DNA of 64,000 nucleotides from Verrucomicrobiaceae bacterium (GTDB lineage Bacteria > Verrucomicrobiota > Verrucomicrobiia > Verrucomicrobiales > Verrucomicrobiaceae). Position numbers and translations under genes: made by a program. Positions 44,981 to 54,354 of this stretch are shown one piece after another. Where the stretch lies: NCBI GenBank assembly GCA_016713245.1, contig JADJPM010000004.1, positions 2,790,001 through 2,854,000 of the forward strand. Direction: 5' to 3'. Position 1 is the first letter of the stretch. The number at the start of each line of letters is the position of its first letter. Under the pieces are notes generated by a model, which worked only from the letters and a program-made list of their open reading frames with translations, was not told the origin of the DNA and did no database searches.

Positions 44981-46417
44981 TCAGCGTGGTGTGGCGGGGG
45001 TCTTGAGCTCGCCTGCCATCTCTAGGAGGGCGTCCATCATCTTCACAGAGGCCTGCGGTTCGAGATTGTTCGTGCCGGGCCAGGTCTCGTAGCCGCCGAG
45101 CTCAAAGTGACGCGGCGTGGGCATGTAGCCATAATAGCCGTGCGCCAGCTCGACCATGAAGGACTTGGCGAAGGGGCTGCGCTTTTTGAACTCGATGCCC
45201 GTCTCCGCGAAGGTTTCGGTTGGCGTGGTGCCGATGCAAATGTCCCCAATGCGAAGGATCTGCACGGGCGTCTTGGTCTCCGGGCTGGCCTTCGCGAGGC
45301 GCTGGACGCGTCCGGCATAGGCGAGCGGGAGATCAGCCTTGCCACCCTGGATGCGGGGAGCTTTCGCTTCGGTTTCTTTGGCCCAGGTGATGAGTTCGTC
45401 AGGAATGCTGCGCCACTTCACGTCAAGTTCGCGATAGCGAACAGCCAGCGGAGCGCTGTTTTCCCATTTCAAATCGGCGACGGCCGCGTTGACCTTCGCC
45501 GCCACATCTTCGGCGACGTAGCGCATCTGCTCGTAGGGTGCCTTGCGCGGCTGCGGGGTGCGGAAGTTGATGTTGTTGGCATCGCCGCTGGTGCCATTGG
45601 CCATCATGGCGACGAAGGGCGGATACTCGCCACCGTCTTTTTGGAGTCGTTTCAGGGCCTCGCAGTAGTAGCCGTAGTAATCGGCGGAGATATCCGCGCC
45701 GTTCACGCCGCCGACGTAGTGCAGCGAGTAGGCGGAGTAGATCGAGATGAGCCTGCCGCCAGGCTCACGAAGTGCGATGAAGGACACGGTGGGATCGGGC
45801 TCGCCCGCGGGTTCGACCAAAGCAGGGTTCCCTGCCCCAGGGTTCATTTTGACCTTGTCGATTTTGCCGAAGGGATTCGGCGGCATGCTGCCTTCCTTGA
45901 GAAACCAGCGGCGGATGTGGACATGCTCCGGCACATCGACGGTGCCAAAAGCGATCTCGGCCGGGCGCAGTGCATTCAGCGCCCGACGGACACCATCGGC
46001 GATGCGTCGCGCGACGAATTGCTGGTAGTCCGTGAGCTCCAGATCGGAGTAGTAGCCGCGCACTGGACCGCCGAGCGCATTCACGGCGGAATGCGTGTGC
46101 GTGCCGCTGATGAGCACGTTGGCCGCGGGAATGCCGGTTTCCTTCTCGATGTGCTCACGGGCCTTCAACGAGACGCTGCGGTGTAGGCCGAGCAAATCAC
46201 ACACGACGAGCGCAAGCTTCGTTTTGCCATCGTCGAGCACGAGACACCGGGCGTGAAGCTCATCATGAATGTTCGTGCAGGGATAAGGTGCAAAACCTCC
46301 GACGACCTCGCCGCCGAGAGGAGGTGTGATGTTGGACGTGGCCGCGCCTGCTTTGAGCGGAGCATCAGCAGCATGAAGGGCGAAGGCGGTGGCGAGCAGG
46401 AGAAGGAGCGGGCGCAT
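44981..46417 (-). CDS. neutral/alkaline ceramidase-like protein
   Basis: This 478-residue secreted protein has a signal peptide (residues 1-17). The family hallmark is the SGTHTHSAVN segment near residue 105, which contains the catalytic serine of neutral ceramidases, along with NITPPLGGEVVGGF at the start of the mature part and NGTSGDANNINF. It may hydrolyse N-acyl amides such as ceramide-like lipids. Bacterial members are often of unknown substrate. ATG 46417 is used; the longer upstream frame would overlap the PIN gene. Confidence 0.82.
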   Translation of the reverse strand: MRPLLLLLATAFALHAADAPLKAGAATSNITPPLGGEVVGGFAPYPCTNIHDELHARCLVLDDGKTKLALVVCDLLGLHRSVSLKAREHIEKETGIPAANVLISGTHTHSAVNALGGPVRGYYSDLELTDYQQFVARRIADGVRRALNALRPAEIAFGTVDVPEHVHIRRWFLKEGSMPPNPFGKIDKVKMNPGAGNPALVEPAGEPDPTVSFIALREPGGRLISIYSAYSLHYVGGVNGADISADYYGYYCEALKRLQKDGGEYPPFVAMMANGTSGDANNINFRTPQPRKAPYEQMRYVAEDVAAKVNAAVADLKWENSAPLAVRYRELDVKWRSIPDELITWAKETEAKAPRIQGGKADLPLAYAGRVQRLAKASPETKTPVQILRIGDICIGTTPTETFAETGIEFKKRSPFAKSFMVELAHGYYGYMPTPRHFELGGYETWPGTNNLEPQASVKMMDALLEMAGELKTPATPR

Positions 46418-46449
46418 GAAGGCAGTACAGCCTTCGCGAGGCTTTTTTG

Positions 46450-46869
46450 TCACGGCTTCTCGATGAGTGGATCTCCCTGGCGATGAAGATGCTGGAAGTC
46501 CGAGAGGTTCAGAGTGTTCAACCGTTCTACCCCGATCTTTCGCGCTGCGATGAGGTGCATGTAGTCATAAATGCCACCACCTCGCACACCTTGCTTTCTT
46601 GCCTGAGACTGGGCCACGAGAATCTCATCGACGGTAAGCTCGACGAACTGAATGCAGGGACGAATGCTCTCGCGAATCATCCTCGCGGCCACATCGGCAT
46701 CGATCCTCGCACCGAGTCGGCCACCGGTCAGCGTGGCGAAGGTTTCATTCAGCGAGTGGGGACTCGTCCAGTTTCCCTGCGCCATCATCAAAGCATCGCA
46801 AGCGACATGATCAGGATCGTCAGGCAGTAGCGACGCGACGAGCACAGAACTGTCGATGTAACGGCTCAT
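46450..46869 (-). CDS. vapC: VapC-like PIN-domain toxin
   Basis: This 139-residue PIN domain has acidic residues in the expected places: YIDSSVLVASLL (D6), LNETFATL (E) and GIYDYMHLIAARK (D). It would be a ribonuclease toxin. Its ATG (46869) overlaps the stop of the upstream antitoxin by four bases (ATGA), the classic toxin-antitoxin arrangement. Downstream lies the ceramidase-like gene. Confidence 0.9.
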   Translation of the reverse strand: MSRYIDSSVLVASLLPDDPDHVACDALMMAQGNWTSPHSLNETFATLTGGRLGARIDADVAARMIRESIRPCIQFVELTVDEILVAQSQARKQGVRGGGIYDYMHLIAARKIGVERLNTLNLSDFQHLHRQGDPLIEKP

Positions 46870-47135
46870 CGGCTAGCCGCTCGATTGACGAGCGCCTCAC
46901 GTTCCTCACGAACGGCTTTTCCAGCGTCCATGACCATGCCGGTGGGAGCGAGCACCACACGGCCGCTGGCTGAAATCGCCGTCGCCTCGGCGAGAGGCAC
47001 TTCTTTGACGATCTCAATGCGGTCCGCCGTCACTTCAGCCCTGACGCGTGCGCCAGGCTGGCCACCAAAAACGCGGCGCAGCGTCTCCGGCAAGGTGATC
47101 TGGCCGGATTCATCAATGGTCAGGGTGGCGGTCAT
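46866..47135 (-). CDS. vapB: AbrB/SpoVT-type antitoxin (VapB)
   Basis: This 89-residue protein starts with an AbrB/SpoVT swapped-hairpin domain (TLTIDESGQITLPETLRRVF) and has a C-terminal part (LVNRAASR) that would bind the PIN toxin. It should repress its own operon. ATG at 47135 puts the DNA-binding domain at the N-terminus; a longer upstream start is unlikely. The 31 bp to the kelch gene on the same strand may allow read-through from it. Confidence 0.88.
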   Translation of the reverse strand: MTATLTIDESGQITLPETLRRVFGGQPGARVRAEVTADRIEIVKEVPLAEATAISASGRVVLAPTGMVMDAGKAVREEREALVNRAASR

Positions 47136-47166
47136 GCGACCAAGACTATGCCCAGCATGATAAAGC

Positions 47167-48171
47167 TCAACTTTCAATTGCTCCCGAGCTTCGCCTCACG
47201 GCTTCCAATCCGCGGGCAAACTCAATGACCACACTTCGCTCGAAAGCGGTCTCGTGGCCGCCGAGGACCCAGAGTTTGCCTTGGAAAACGAGCACGGAAT
47301 GCTCGTGGCGGGCTTTCCAGCAGGTTTTCGTATCCAAACGCTGCCACTCGCGGCCATCGGCGCTGTGCCAGACGTCGCCAAAGTTGTCCTTTTCCTTCGA
47401 CCAGCCGCCGATGACCCACATCCGGCCGCGATAAACGGCAGCGCTGAACCACAACCTCGGAGCCCACGGGGCATTTTCGGTCTCGCAGGTCCAATTCACG
47501 CCATCGCTGGAGGACCACACATCGTTTCGGGCCTCATAGGTCGGCACATAGTTTCCACCGCCGAGGACATACATTTTATCGTTCAAGGCCACCGCTTGAT
47601 GGTACGCCCGAGGCGACCATGCGGCCTTCGCGGTGGCTTGGGTCCACGTTTGGCCATCTGCGGAGGACCACACATCGTTTTTCACGCTGGTGGCATCGCC
47701 AAAGTAGTAGTTCTCGGTGCCGCCGAGCATCCATAGGCGTCCGCGATGCTCGACGAGACCTGCAGCAAGGCGCGGCGACCATCCGGCGGCGGCCGTGACT
47801 TGCTTCCTTGAGGTGCCATCGCCCGATGACCACACCTCGTTGCTGGCGGAGTGCCCCGGCAGTCGGCCATTGAACCAGCCGCCCATCACCCAGGCCTTGT
47901 TTTGGAAAGCGAGGCTCATCGCGAGATCGCTGTGCTTCCAAGGTGTTTGCGGTGCGGCGAGCTTCCATGTCTTGCCATCGGCGGATGACCACACATCGCG
48001 TGGTGGAGCCTCGAAGGATTGAAACCAGCCACCACCGATCCAGAGTTGGTCGTTCAAGACGAACTCCACCTGCGAGTCGCGTGCCTGCCAGGGCGCGGTG
48101 GCTTCGAGCACCCAGTCGGCGGCAGGTAGCGACGTGGTGAGGAGGAGAAAAAGCAGCGGCTTCATGGTCAT
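47167..48171 (-). CDS. secreted kelch-type beta-propeller protein
   Basis: This is a ~334-residue exported protein with a signal peptide and five to six repeats, each with an NDVWSSADGxxW element followed by APWxPR. This is the pattern of galactose-oxidase/kelch propellers in Planctomycetes and Verrucomicrobia. ATG 48171 or the ATG two codons later (48165) fit the signal. No enzyme motif is visible, so it may bind a carbohydrate or protein partner. It is divergent from the NHL-like gene; the gap is 91 bp. Confidence 0.85.
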   Translation of the reverse strand: MTMKPLLFLLLTTSLPAADWVLEATAPWQARDSQVEFVLNDQLWIGGGWFQSFEAPPRDVWSSADGKTWKLAAPQTPWKHSDLAMSLAFQNKAWVMGGWFNGRLPGHSASNEVWSSGDGTSRKQVTAAAGWSPRLAAGLVEHRGRLWMLGGTENYYFGDATSVKNDVWSSADGQTWTQATAKAAWSPRAYHQAVALNDKMYVLGGGNYVPTYEARNDVWSSSDGVNWTCETENAPWAPRLWFSAAVYRGRMWVIGGWSKEKDNFGDVWHSADGREWQRLDTKTCWKARHEHSVLVFQGKLWVLGGHETAFERSVVIEFARGLEAVRRSSGAIES

Positions 48172-48262
48172 CTCATACGCGGTGGATGGACGATTCCCGC
48201 TTTTGAGCATGTGTTGAAAGCTAGCCCTCTCTGCGCACGACTTGCTGGCGCTCATTTACATC

Positions 48263-49363
48263 ATGAAAACACGTCGCCACTTCCTCGCCGGGCTCACCAC
48301 CGCTGCCGCCGCCACTTGGACCCAATCCATCCACGCAGCTCCCGATCCGAAAAAAGACGTGGTCATCGGTCACGGCACGCATCGCTACAAGGTGAACAAG
48401 GACTGGGTGCCCGCCGGTCAGGGTCGCCATCACCCCATCCTGAACTGCCACGAGATGGTGCAGGTCAAAGACGGCCGCCTTTTCATGGTGGGTGATCATT
48501 CGCACAATCAGATGCTCGTCTTCAAACCGGACGGCACCATCCTCGAATCCTGGGGCGGCATGTGGCCCGGCGGCCACGGCTTGAGCCTCTCGAATGAAAA
48601 TGGCGAGGAGTTCCTTTTCGTCACCGACAGCGGCCTGTGGAAGAGCGGCAATGGCGGCTACCGTCAGACGGGTCGTGTCACGAAGACGGACCTCACGGGC
48701 AAGGAAATCTTCTCGATCAGCCACCCGATGAGCGTCGGGGCTTACGAGCCTGACATGGTCTTCAACCCCACCGAGACCGCGGTGGCTCCGAATGGCGATA
48801 TCTACATCGTGGACGGCTACGGCTCGCAGTTCGTGCTGCGCTACGACGCACGCGGGAAATTCATCCAGCGCTTCGGCGGCAAGGACGGCGTGCCCGCCGA
48901 GCAAAAGCTGAACAACGCCCACGGCATCGCCATTGACACCCGCCAGGGCGCGGACAAGGCCACCGTCGTCGTGACGTCGCGTGTCGATAACTGCTTCCGC
49001 CGCTTCACGCTCGATGGCAACTACCTCGAAACTCTTCCCGTGCCCGGCGCGATGGTCTGTCGTCCGGTCATCAGCGGTCAGGAGCTCTACGCCGGGGTGT
49101 GCTGGAGCAAGACGCCGGAGATCAACAAGCTGCCGCAGAATCCCAGTGGCTTCACCGTGGTGCTCAATGCCGAAAACAAGGTCGTCAGCGCCCCTGGCGG
49201 CACCGAACCGGTCTATGAGGACGGCAAACTGAAGCCGCTCCAGCAAGCCGAGCGTGTCTTTGACCATGGTCACGACGTCTGCGTGCTCGAAAACGGCGAT
49301 TTGATCGTGTGCCAATGGAACGCTTTTCAGACCTTCCCGATCAAGCTGGAGAAGGTGGCCTAG
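48263..49363 (+). CDS. secreted NHL-like beta-propeller protein
   Basis: This 366-residue protein has a Tat-like signal (KTRRHFLAGL) and a six-bladed NHL-type propeller with repeated segments such as GDIYIVDGYGSQFVLRYDA and GRFIQRFGGKDG-like sequence. It resembles peptidylglycine lyase-like propellers, but no catalytic residue is certain. It is divergent from the kelch gene, and downstream it converges with the ABC exporter subunit gene, overlapping its 3' end by four bases. Confidence 0.83.
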   Translation: MKTRRHFLAGLTTAAAATWTQSIHAAPDPKKDVVIGHGTHRYKVNKDWVPAGQGRHHPILNCHEMVQVKDGRLFMVGDHSHNQMLVFKPDGTILESWGGMWPGGHGLSLSNENGEEFLFVTDSGLWKSGNGGYRQTGRVTKTDLTGKEIFSISHPMSVGAYEPDMVFNPTETAVAPNGDIYIVDGYGSQFVLRYDARGKFIQRFGGKDGVPAEQKLNNAHGIAIDTRQGADKATVVVTSRVDNCFRRFTLDGNYLETLPVPGAMVCRPVISGQELYAGVCWSKTPEINKLPQNPSGFTVVLNAENKVVSAPGGTEPVYEDGKLKPLQQAERVFDHGHDVCVLENGDLIVCQWNAFQTFPIKLEKVA

Positions 49364-51252
49364 ATTTTCCAGTCGCCACTCGTTCGGTAAACCGTCACCA
49401 GTGATCGCAGCAGCCAGCGGACGCATAGCTCGGACGCGGGAAAGGCCGGCAGGGCGACCAACCAGATGGGATTCGCCCAGTCGGCCGCGACGCCGACACA
49501 GAAGCAGATGCATGCGGTGATGATGAGAGCGACCGATGAAATGATCAGGAGGATTTGCCCGACCACCGGCAGCAGGCGAACCTTGCCAAAAAGACAGGTC
49601 CATTTGAAGGCAAACGCGACGATGCCGAAAAGCCTGAAGCCAAGCAGCATGCCGAGGAGGATCATGATACCATTGGGCAGGCTGTATTCCCCGGTGATGA
49701 AACGGCCCGGGGTCACCGCACCCGAATAGCTGATGCCAGCGACCGAGCGAATCAGGATGAACAAAAAACACACGGGGACCGCCGTGAGAATGGCCCCGGC
49801 ATAGTAGCCGAAACGGCGACGCAGGACTCGTAGATCCCAGCGCAGAAAAGCCGAGACCGTGTCCTGGGATTCCACCGGCAGCCAGCCGAGCCGACGCATC
49901 ACCGGCAGCCACACCGCATCGGGCTGCCACCACCCGATCGGGAAGAAGAGGGTCAAGATGACAAGCACCAGGCCGATGTTCTCGATGTGGTGGCGCACCG
50001 AGCCGCCGGTTTCAAAATACCCCGGCAGCTCAAACACCACCGACAGAAGTGCTCCGACGAGGGCCGCCAGCCGGAGCACCCGTGACCACTCGGGCAGCGG
50101 AGGCTCCCAGGAGGCCAGCTGAGATGGGAGACCTTCCGGCGACCACTTTTCCTCCAAATGACCGCGGACCATCGCGGCCATGCGCTGGCGAAATTCGGGT
50201 GTCACCAGCGTGGCGTGCTCCTGGGGCGCATCCTCGCAGGCCTGGAGAGGCTCTTCTTCCTCCTCATCTTGCCCGGCCTCTTCCTTGAGGAGGTAATCTC
50301 CCTCCTCCAGCCATTCCTCCGGCGCGATCGCATGACTGCTGGGCATGCCTTTGGAGTGCATGCGCCATTCGCGAAGATGCATGGCGAGCATGGCCTCCGC
50401 GGTGGCGGCAGGCGTGTCGAGCGTCATCTCCGGCAGATCCTCCGGCTGCTGATCACGCACATGATGCATGAGAGCGAGCAGCACGAACACCAGCATCGCG
50501 GCGCAGTAAAAGAAGGCATCGAGAGGCATCGGGCCGCCTTGTCCAAACCATTCGCAAAGCTTTGCCTGAGGCAGAAACATCAGCGCCTCACCGAGAAAGG
50601 CAGGCGATGGCAGGGAGGGAAACTTCGTTCTCGCCAGCAGCCAGACAAGGACCGCGACCGAGGCCGCAGGAGGAAGCACGGCCACCATGCCCAGCCGAGG
50701 CACTCGGGTGAAGAGCGGAACCAGGAGCAGCCAGGCCAGACACGAACCGACGAGCACCACGCCAACTCCGGCAAGCTGCGCCGCGTCGGTGATCGAAAAA
50801 GGAACCTCCCCGGCGAGCCGTGCCGTCAGCGCCAACGGCACGCCAAAAAGCAGGACGAGCCCCAGCCCCTCTCGCGTTTCTTTCCGCACCCGATCCAGCA
50901 CATGCAGATAGATTTTTCTCAAGGAGGCCGGCATGTGAATCAAGGGCGTGACCTCAAACGTCTTCGGACCGACGAGCACAAACCCGAGCAGCAACCCGCC
51001 GCTCACGAGTAGCAAAGCGCTCAGCCCGTAAGCTCCTGGCAGTTCGGTTTTGGCTTTGCCTAGCTCGATGACCGGCAGATTCGGAAACAAGGTCAGCATC
51101 CAGAGGCCGCAGAAGATGAGCAGGCACTGAACTGCCTTTTGCCAAAGCAGCGCCCGCCGCATGGAACGGCTCGCCAGCCAGTCGTCCGGGCTGTGCTCAC
51201 GCACGGCGGCGGCGAGCTTGCGCACGAGTTTCTGGTCGTAGAGCTCCTTCAT
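49360..51252 (-). CDS. large polytopic ABC exporter membrane subunit
   Basis: This 630-residue membrane protein has about ten to twelve hydrophobic segments in two groups, separated by a cytoplasmic acidic stretch (residues ~315-350 with GQDEEEEEPLQ). Its start overlaps the stop of the ABC ATPase gene by four bases, so it is probably that ATPase's membrane partner. It does not match a family I can name confidently. The C-terminal group ends in a helix rich in Ile/Cys (ITACICFCVGVAA). Confidence 0.75.
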   Translation of the reverse strand: MKELYDQKLVRKLAAAVREHSPDDWLASRSMRRALLWQKAVQCLLIFCGLWMLTLFPNLPVIELGKAKTELPGAYGLSALLLVSGGLLLGFVLVGPKTFEVTPLIHMPASLRKIYLHVLDRVRKETREGLGLVLLFGVPLALTARLAGEVPFSITDAAQLAGVGVVLVGSCLAWLLLVPLFTRVPRLGMVAVLPPAASVAVLVWLLARTKFPSLPSPAFLGEALMFLPQAKLCEWFGQGGPMPLDAFFYCAAMLVFVLLALMHHVRDQQPEDLPEMTLDTPAATAEAMLAMHLREWRMHSKGMPSSHAIAPEEWLEEGDYLLKEEAGQDEEEEEPLQACEDAPQEHATLVTPEFRQRMAAMVRGHLEEKWSPEGLPSQLASWEPPLPEWSRVLRLAALVGALLSVVFELPGYFETGGSVRHHIENIGLVLVILTLFFPIGWWQPDAVWLPVMRRLGWLPVESQDTVSAFLRWDLRVLRRRFGYYAGAILTAVPVCFLFILIRSVAGISYSGAVTPGRFITGEYSLPNGIMILLGMLLGFRLFGIVAFAFKWTCLFGKVRLLPVVGQILLIISSVALIITACICFCVGVAADWANPIWLVALPAFPASELCVRWLLRSLVTVYRTSGDWKI

Positions 51253-51965
51253 CGGCGGCGGGCGGTGAGGAGCTGCTCCAGCTTGCGCGGGTCACGTTGC
51301 AGATCGGCCTCGGCATCGAGCACGGTGAGCTGGCCGCGGCTGATGACGGCGATCTTGTCCGCGAAGCCACAGGCCAGCTCCACCATCTGGGTGCTGTAAA
51401 GGATGATGCGTCCGCGTTCCCGTGCCGCCGCGGCGGCCTCCTCGCGAAACACGCCGATGCCCTGCGGGTCCATGCCCGAGGCGAACGGCTCGTCCAGCAT
51501 CCACACCTCCGGATCGACGGAGGCCATGGCGGCGAACGCGGTCTTGTAGCGTTGCCCACGAGAAAAGTTACTCACCGGCACGCCGCACAGCGAGGCGATC
51601 TGCAAACGGTCCGCCAGATCGGCCACGCGGTGCTCCACGCCGGGCCTTTCCGCCTGCCAGAGCCGCAGGTGCATGGCGATCACCTCCAGAGGGTCCGTGT
51701 CAGCAAAGAGATCGGGGAAGTCCGGCAGGAACATCAAGCGCCGGCGCAGGTCCAACCGGCCGCGTGTCAGGATCTCGCCATCCATCCGCACATCGCCCGA
51801 ATCAGGCGTCGAAAGCGTGGAGAGGCAGCGCAGCAGCGTGGTCTTCCCCGCCCCGTTCGCCCCGAGCAGCGCCACGATGCAGCCGCCCTCAAATTCGGCA
51901 GTCACATCCTGGAGCACGCGGCTGCCGGGATAGGATTTATTGATGGAATTGAGCCACAAAAGCAT
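51249..51965 (-). CDS. ABC transporter ATPase, exporter type
   Basis: This 238-residue ATPase has Walker A GANGAGKTTLL, a Q-loop region (MFLPDFPDLFADTDP), signature SRGQRYKTAFAAM (a variant of LSGGQ), Walker B VWMLDEPFASGMDP and a switch region YSTQMVELACG. This fits an ABC-2-type or natA-like exporter. The start at 51965 gives MLLWLNSINKSYPGS; 51986 would add seven hydrophobic residues. It lies upstream of the 630-residue membrane protein. Confidence 0.88.
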   Translation of the reverse strand: MLLWLNSINKSYPGSRVLQDVTAEFEGGCIVALLGANGAGKTTLLRCLSTLSTPDSGDVRMDGEILTRGRLDLRRRLMFLPDFPDLFADTDPLEVIAMHLRLWQAERPGVEHRVADLADRLQIASLCGVPVSNFSRGQRYKTAFAAMASVDPEVWMLDEPFASGMDPQGIGVFREEAAAAARERGRIILYSTQMVELACGFADKIAVISRGQLTVLDAEADLQRDPRKLEQLLTARRR

Positions 51966-52029
51966 GACAAACAGGTACGGACCCATTTTGCCCCCAAGCT
52001 GGCAAGCACTTTCCACGTCTCTCCTCCCG

Positions 52030-53007
52030 ATGCGCACGATCCTGATTCTCCTCCTCGCTTCTTTGAGCCTGCACGCGGCCGAGGTCGTGCATTACCACGA
52101 CGAGGTCGGCAGGCGTTTTTTGACGCTGACGACCAACGGCAAGCGGGTGGAGGTTCGGGTGAGGTTTGCCTACGATCCCGGGTCAATGGGCGTTTGGGAT
52201 GGAAATGGCGAGAAGCGGGACATCGGACTGGTCTTTGCCGCCACGGTGCCGGAGGAAGGCATGGATCGCGGCCCGTTTTTCGCAGCGAAGCTGAGTGACA
52301 CGAAGGTGGTCATCGATTTCCGGAGTGAAAAGCCGGACCAGCCTGATCCGGGCATCCGCGGGGAATTTCGCAAGATCAGCGAGGAGAAGCGCCTGCAACT
52401 CGCCAAGAAGGAATTCAAGGCCGCCGAGGACCGGCTCGATCTCGCCTGGAAGAATGCCAGCCGCGAGGGCAGCCCGGCGGACAAGGCAATCGTGTCAGAC
52501 TGGAAATCGTGGTGGCCTAAACTGCGTGAGTCATGGCTCAAGGTGGCCGCGCAGCCTGCCGATGACAAAACCGCCGACCACTGGCTGAAGAAATCCCAGG
52601 CCACCATGCTGGCCTACGCCTTCAACGAGCAACGGGTGGACCCCAAACACTCCGGCGGATGGGATGGCGAGTATGATGACGGCTTTGGCGGCCATGTCTC
52701 CATCCGCGTGGCGAAGGACGGCCGGCTGCGAGTGACGATGAACTGCACGCGTGGAAGTGAGGCACAGGGCACTGATCTGAGCTTGGATATTCCAGCGGAT
52801 GCGTTGAAGCAAGAGGGCAGCGAACGTACTGCCTCAGGTTTTACACGCCCGCCTGCGATGGAGACTCCCGATGCGCCGAAAAGCCTTCGCGTGATGCTAC
52901 GGCGTAAAGGCGGCGGTCTGTGGGTGGAGGTGATCCGCCAGCCCAACGCTTCCGCCTGGCTCGATGGCATCTACCGATGGTATCCAGTGCCCGAGGCGGT
53001 GGAGTAA
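52030..53007 (+). CDS. secreted protein of unknown function, 325 aa
   Basis: The protein has a signal peptide (residues 1-17, LLASLSLHAAE) and a mature part with a charged central helix (EEKRLQLAKKEFKAAEDRLD) and a beta-rich C-terminal region that includes WDGEYDDGFGGHVSIRVAKD. I cannot name the family. The helix might be a coiled coil of about 30 residues. It is divergent from the ABC ATPase gene and converges with the dehydrogenase gene, with 6 bp between the stops. Confidence 0.75.
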   Translation: MRTILILLLASLSLHAAEVVHYHDEVGRRFLTLTTNGKRVEVRVRFAYDPGSMGVWDGNGEKRDIGLVFAATVPEEGMDRGPFFAAKLSDTKVVIDFRSEKPDQPDPGIRGEFRKISEEKRLQLAKKEFKAAEDRLDLAWKNASREGSPADKAIVSDWKSWWPKLRESWLKVAAQPADDKTADHWLKKSQATMLAYAFNEQRVDPKHSGGWDGEYDDGFGGHVSIRVAKDGRLRVTMNCTRGSEAQGTDLSLDIPADALKQEGSERTASGFTRPPAMETPDAPKSLRVMLRRKGGGLWVEVIRQPNASAWLDGIYRWYPVPEAVE

Positions 53008-53013
53008 AACAGG

Positions 53014-54057
53014 TCAGGCATACTCGATGAGGGCCTTCACGACTTTTCGCTCGCGGACAGCAGCAAAGCCATCGGCTATCTGATCGAGCTGAAAGCGGTG
53101 CGTGATGAAGTCTTTCGAGGTGAGCCGACCTTCACGAATCCACTGGCAGAGCTGAGGCTGGGCCTCGCGTTCGTATTGCCGCGTGGGCCATTGGTGAACG
53201 AAGAGGTTGAAATTGAAATCGGCGAGCTTGCGATCGAGGTGCAGCGGGCCGCCGGTGAGGACGCCGTAGATGCAGTGAGAGCCGCCGCGTTTCAGCAGAG
53301 GAAGGGCTTGCATGGCGATCTCCGCTTTGCCGACGGCATCAATGACCGCATCGAGTTTTTTGCCTCGGGATTGGGAGAGCTGGGCGATGGCTGGATCTCC
53401 GGGAGCAAAGACGGCATCGGCTCCGAAGGCTTTGGCGCGGACTTGCTTCTCGGGATGGCGGTCCACGACGCCGATCCAGCCAAGGCCGAAGAGGCGACCG
53501 AGTTTGACGAAGCTCTGCCCCACCGGGCCGGCACCGAAGATGAGCACGTCATCGCCGGGGCGAAGGTGGAAGTCTCGAAACGCTCCCAAGACCTCCCGCC
53601 AAGTGCAGAGAAGCACGGCTTCCTCAGCCGGGATGTCCGCATCGACGCGGGTTTGAATCTCGAAAACCTCGATCCAGCCATTTTTCTCATCGGCCACGCC
53701 ATCGGCGACCATGGCGAGGTGATCGTTGGCGAGGGTGAATTCACCAAAACCGCCCCAACCACTATCCACGCCGTCTTTTTGCAGATCAAAGACGAGGCCG
53801 CCAACGACGCGGTCGCCAGGGATGAAACTGCGCACCTTGTCGCCGACCTCGACGACGATGCCGACGCTCTCGTGCCCGAGGGCAAAGGGGAACGCATCCT
53901 CCATGCCGGGGAATTTGCCCGCGAGGAGCTCGCTATCTGTTTGGTTGCAGATGCAGGCGACTTCCGTCTTCACCAGAGCCTGATACGGGCCGGGTTTCGG
54001 CACGGGTGTGTCGAGAAGGGCGATTTCGTAGGGCTGGACAGCGATGACGGATTTCAT
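53014..54057 (-). CDS. zinc-type medium-chain alcohol dehydrogenase
   Basis: This 347-residue MDR enzyme has the catalytic zinc cysteine in VACICNQTDSE and the histidine in FALGHESVG, and the NAD-binding GAGPVGQSFVKLG near residue 175. The cysteine-rich structural zinc loop of classical ADHs is not obvious. It resembles sorbitol- or sugar-alcohol dehydrogenases, but substrate is unknown. ATG 54057 is used; the 32 residues upstream lie partly in the tRNA region and are not conserved-looking. Confidence 0.9.
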   Translation of the reverse strand: MKSVIAVQPYEIALLDTPVPKPGPYQALVKTEVACICNQTDSELLAGKFPGMEDAFPFALGHESVGIVVEVGDKVRSFIPGDRVVGGLVFDLQKDGVDSGWGGFGEFTLANDHLAMVADGVADEKNGWIEVFEIQTRVDADIPAEEAVLLCTWREVLGAFRDFHLRPGDDVLIFGAGPVGQSFVKLGRLFGLGWIGVVDRHPEKQVRAKAFGADAVFAPGDPAIAQLSQSRGKKLDAVIDAVGKAEIAMQALPLLKRGGSHCIYGVLTGGPLHLDRKLADFNFNLFVHQWPTRQYEREAQPQLCQWIREGRLTSKDFITHRFQLDQIADGFAAVRERKVVKALIEYA

Positions 54058-54123
54058 GAGCGGCGCATCTGAGAGCGAGTTCAGCCGTCCCGCAACCTCC
54101 CCGAAGACATTTGCGCCTGAATC

Positions 54124-54198
54124 TGGTATCCCCGGCAGGAATCGAACCTGCATTTAGAGTTTAGGAAACCCTCGTTCTATCCATTGAACTACGGGGAC
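54124..54198 (-). tRNA. tRNA-Arg (anticodon CCT)
   Basis: On the minus strand the acceptor GTCCCCG pairs with CGGGGAT (last pair G-T), the D-arm is GTTC...GAAC, the anticodon stem AGGGT/ACTCT encloses TTCCTAA (anticodon CCT), and the T-arm is GCAGG-TTCGATT-CCTGC. CCA is encoded after the discriminator A. Confidence 0.95.
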
Positions 54199-54354
54199 TT
54201 GGGGGCGGCATCCTTGGCGGAGGGCGTGAGGGAATTCAAGCACGCGTTACTCAGATGTGAGGCTCTGACAGAGTGTTCTTTTTCATCCCATGAGCAGGGT
54301 GAGGCGGAAGTATTATTTGCCAAGCCACCCGCCACTGCGGCAATCTCTCGGCTC

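Noticed and set aside
48221..49933. A 570-residue minus-strand ORF over the NHL-like gene and part of the ABC exporter gene
   Set aside because: Antisense over the first and out of frame with the second, with no domain seen.
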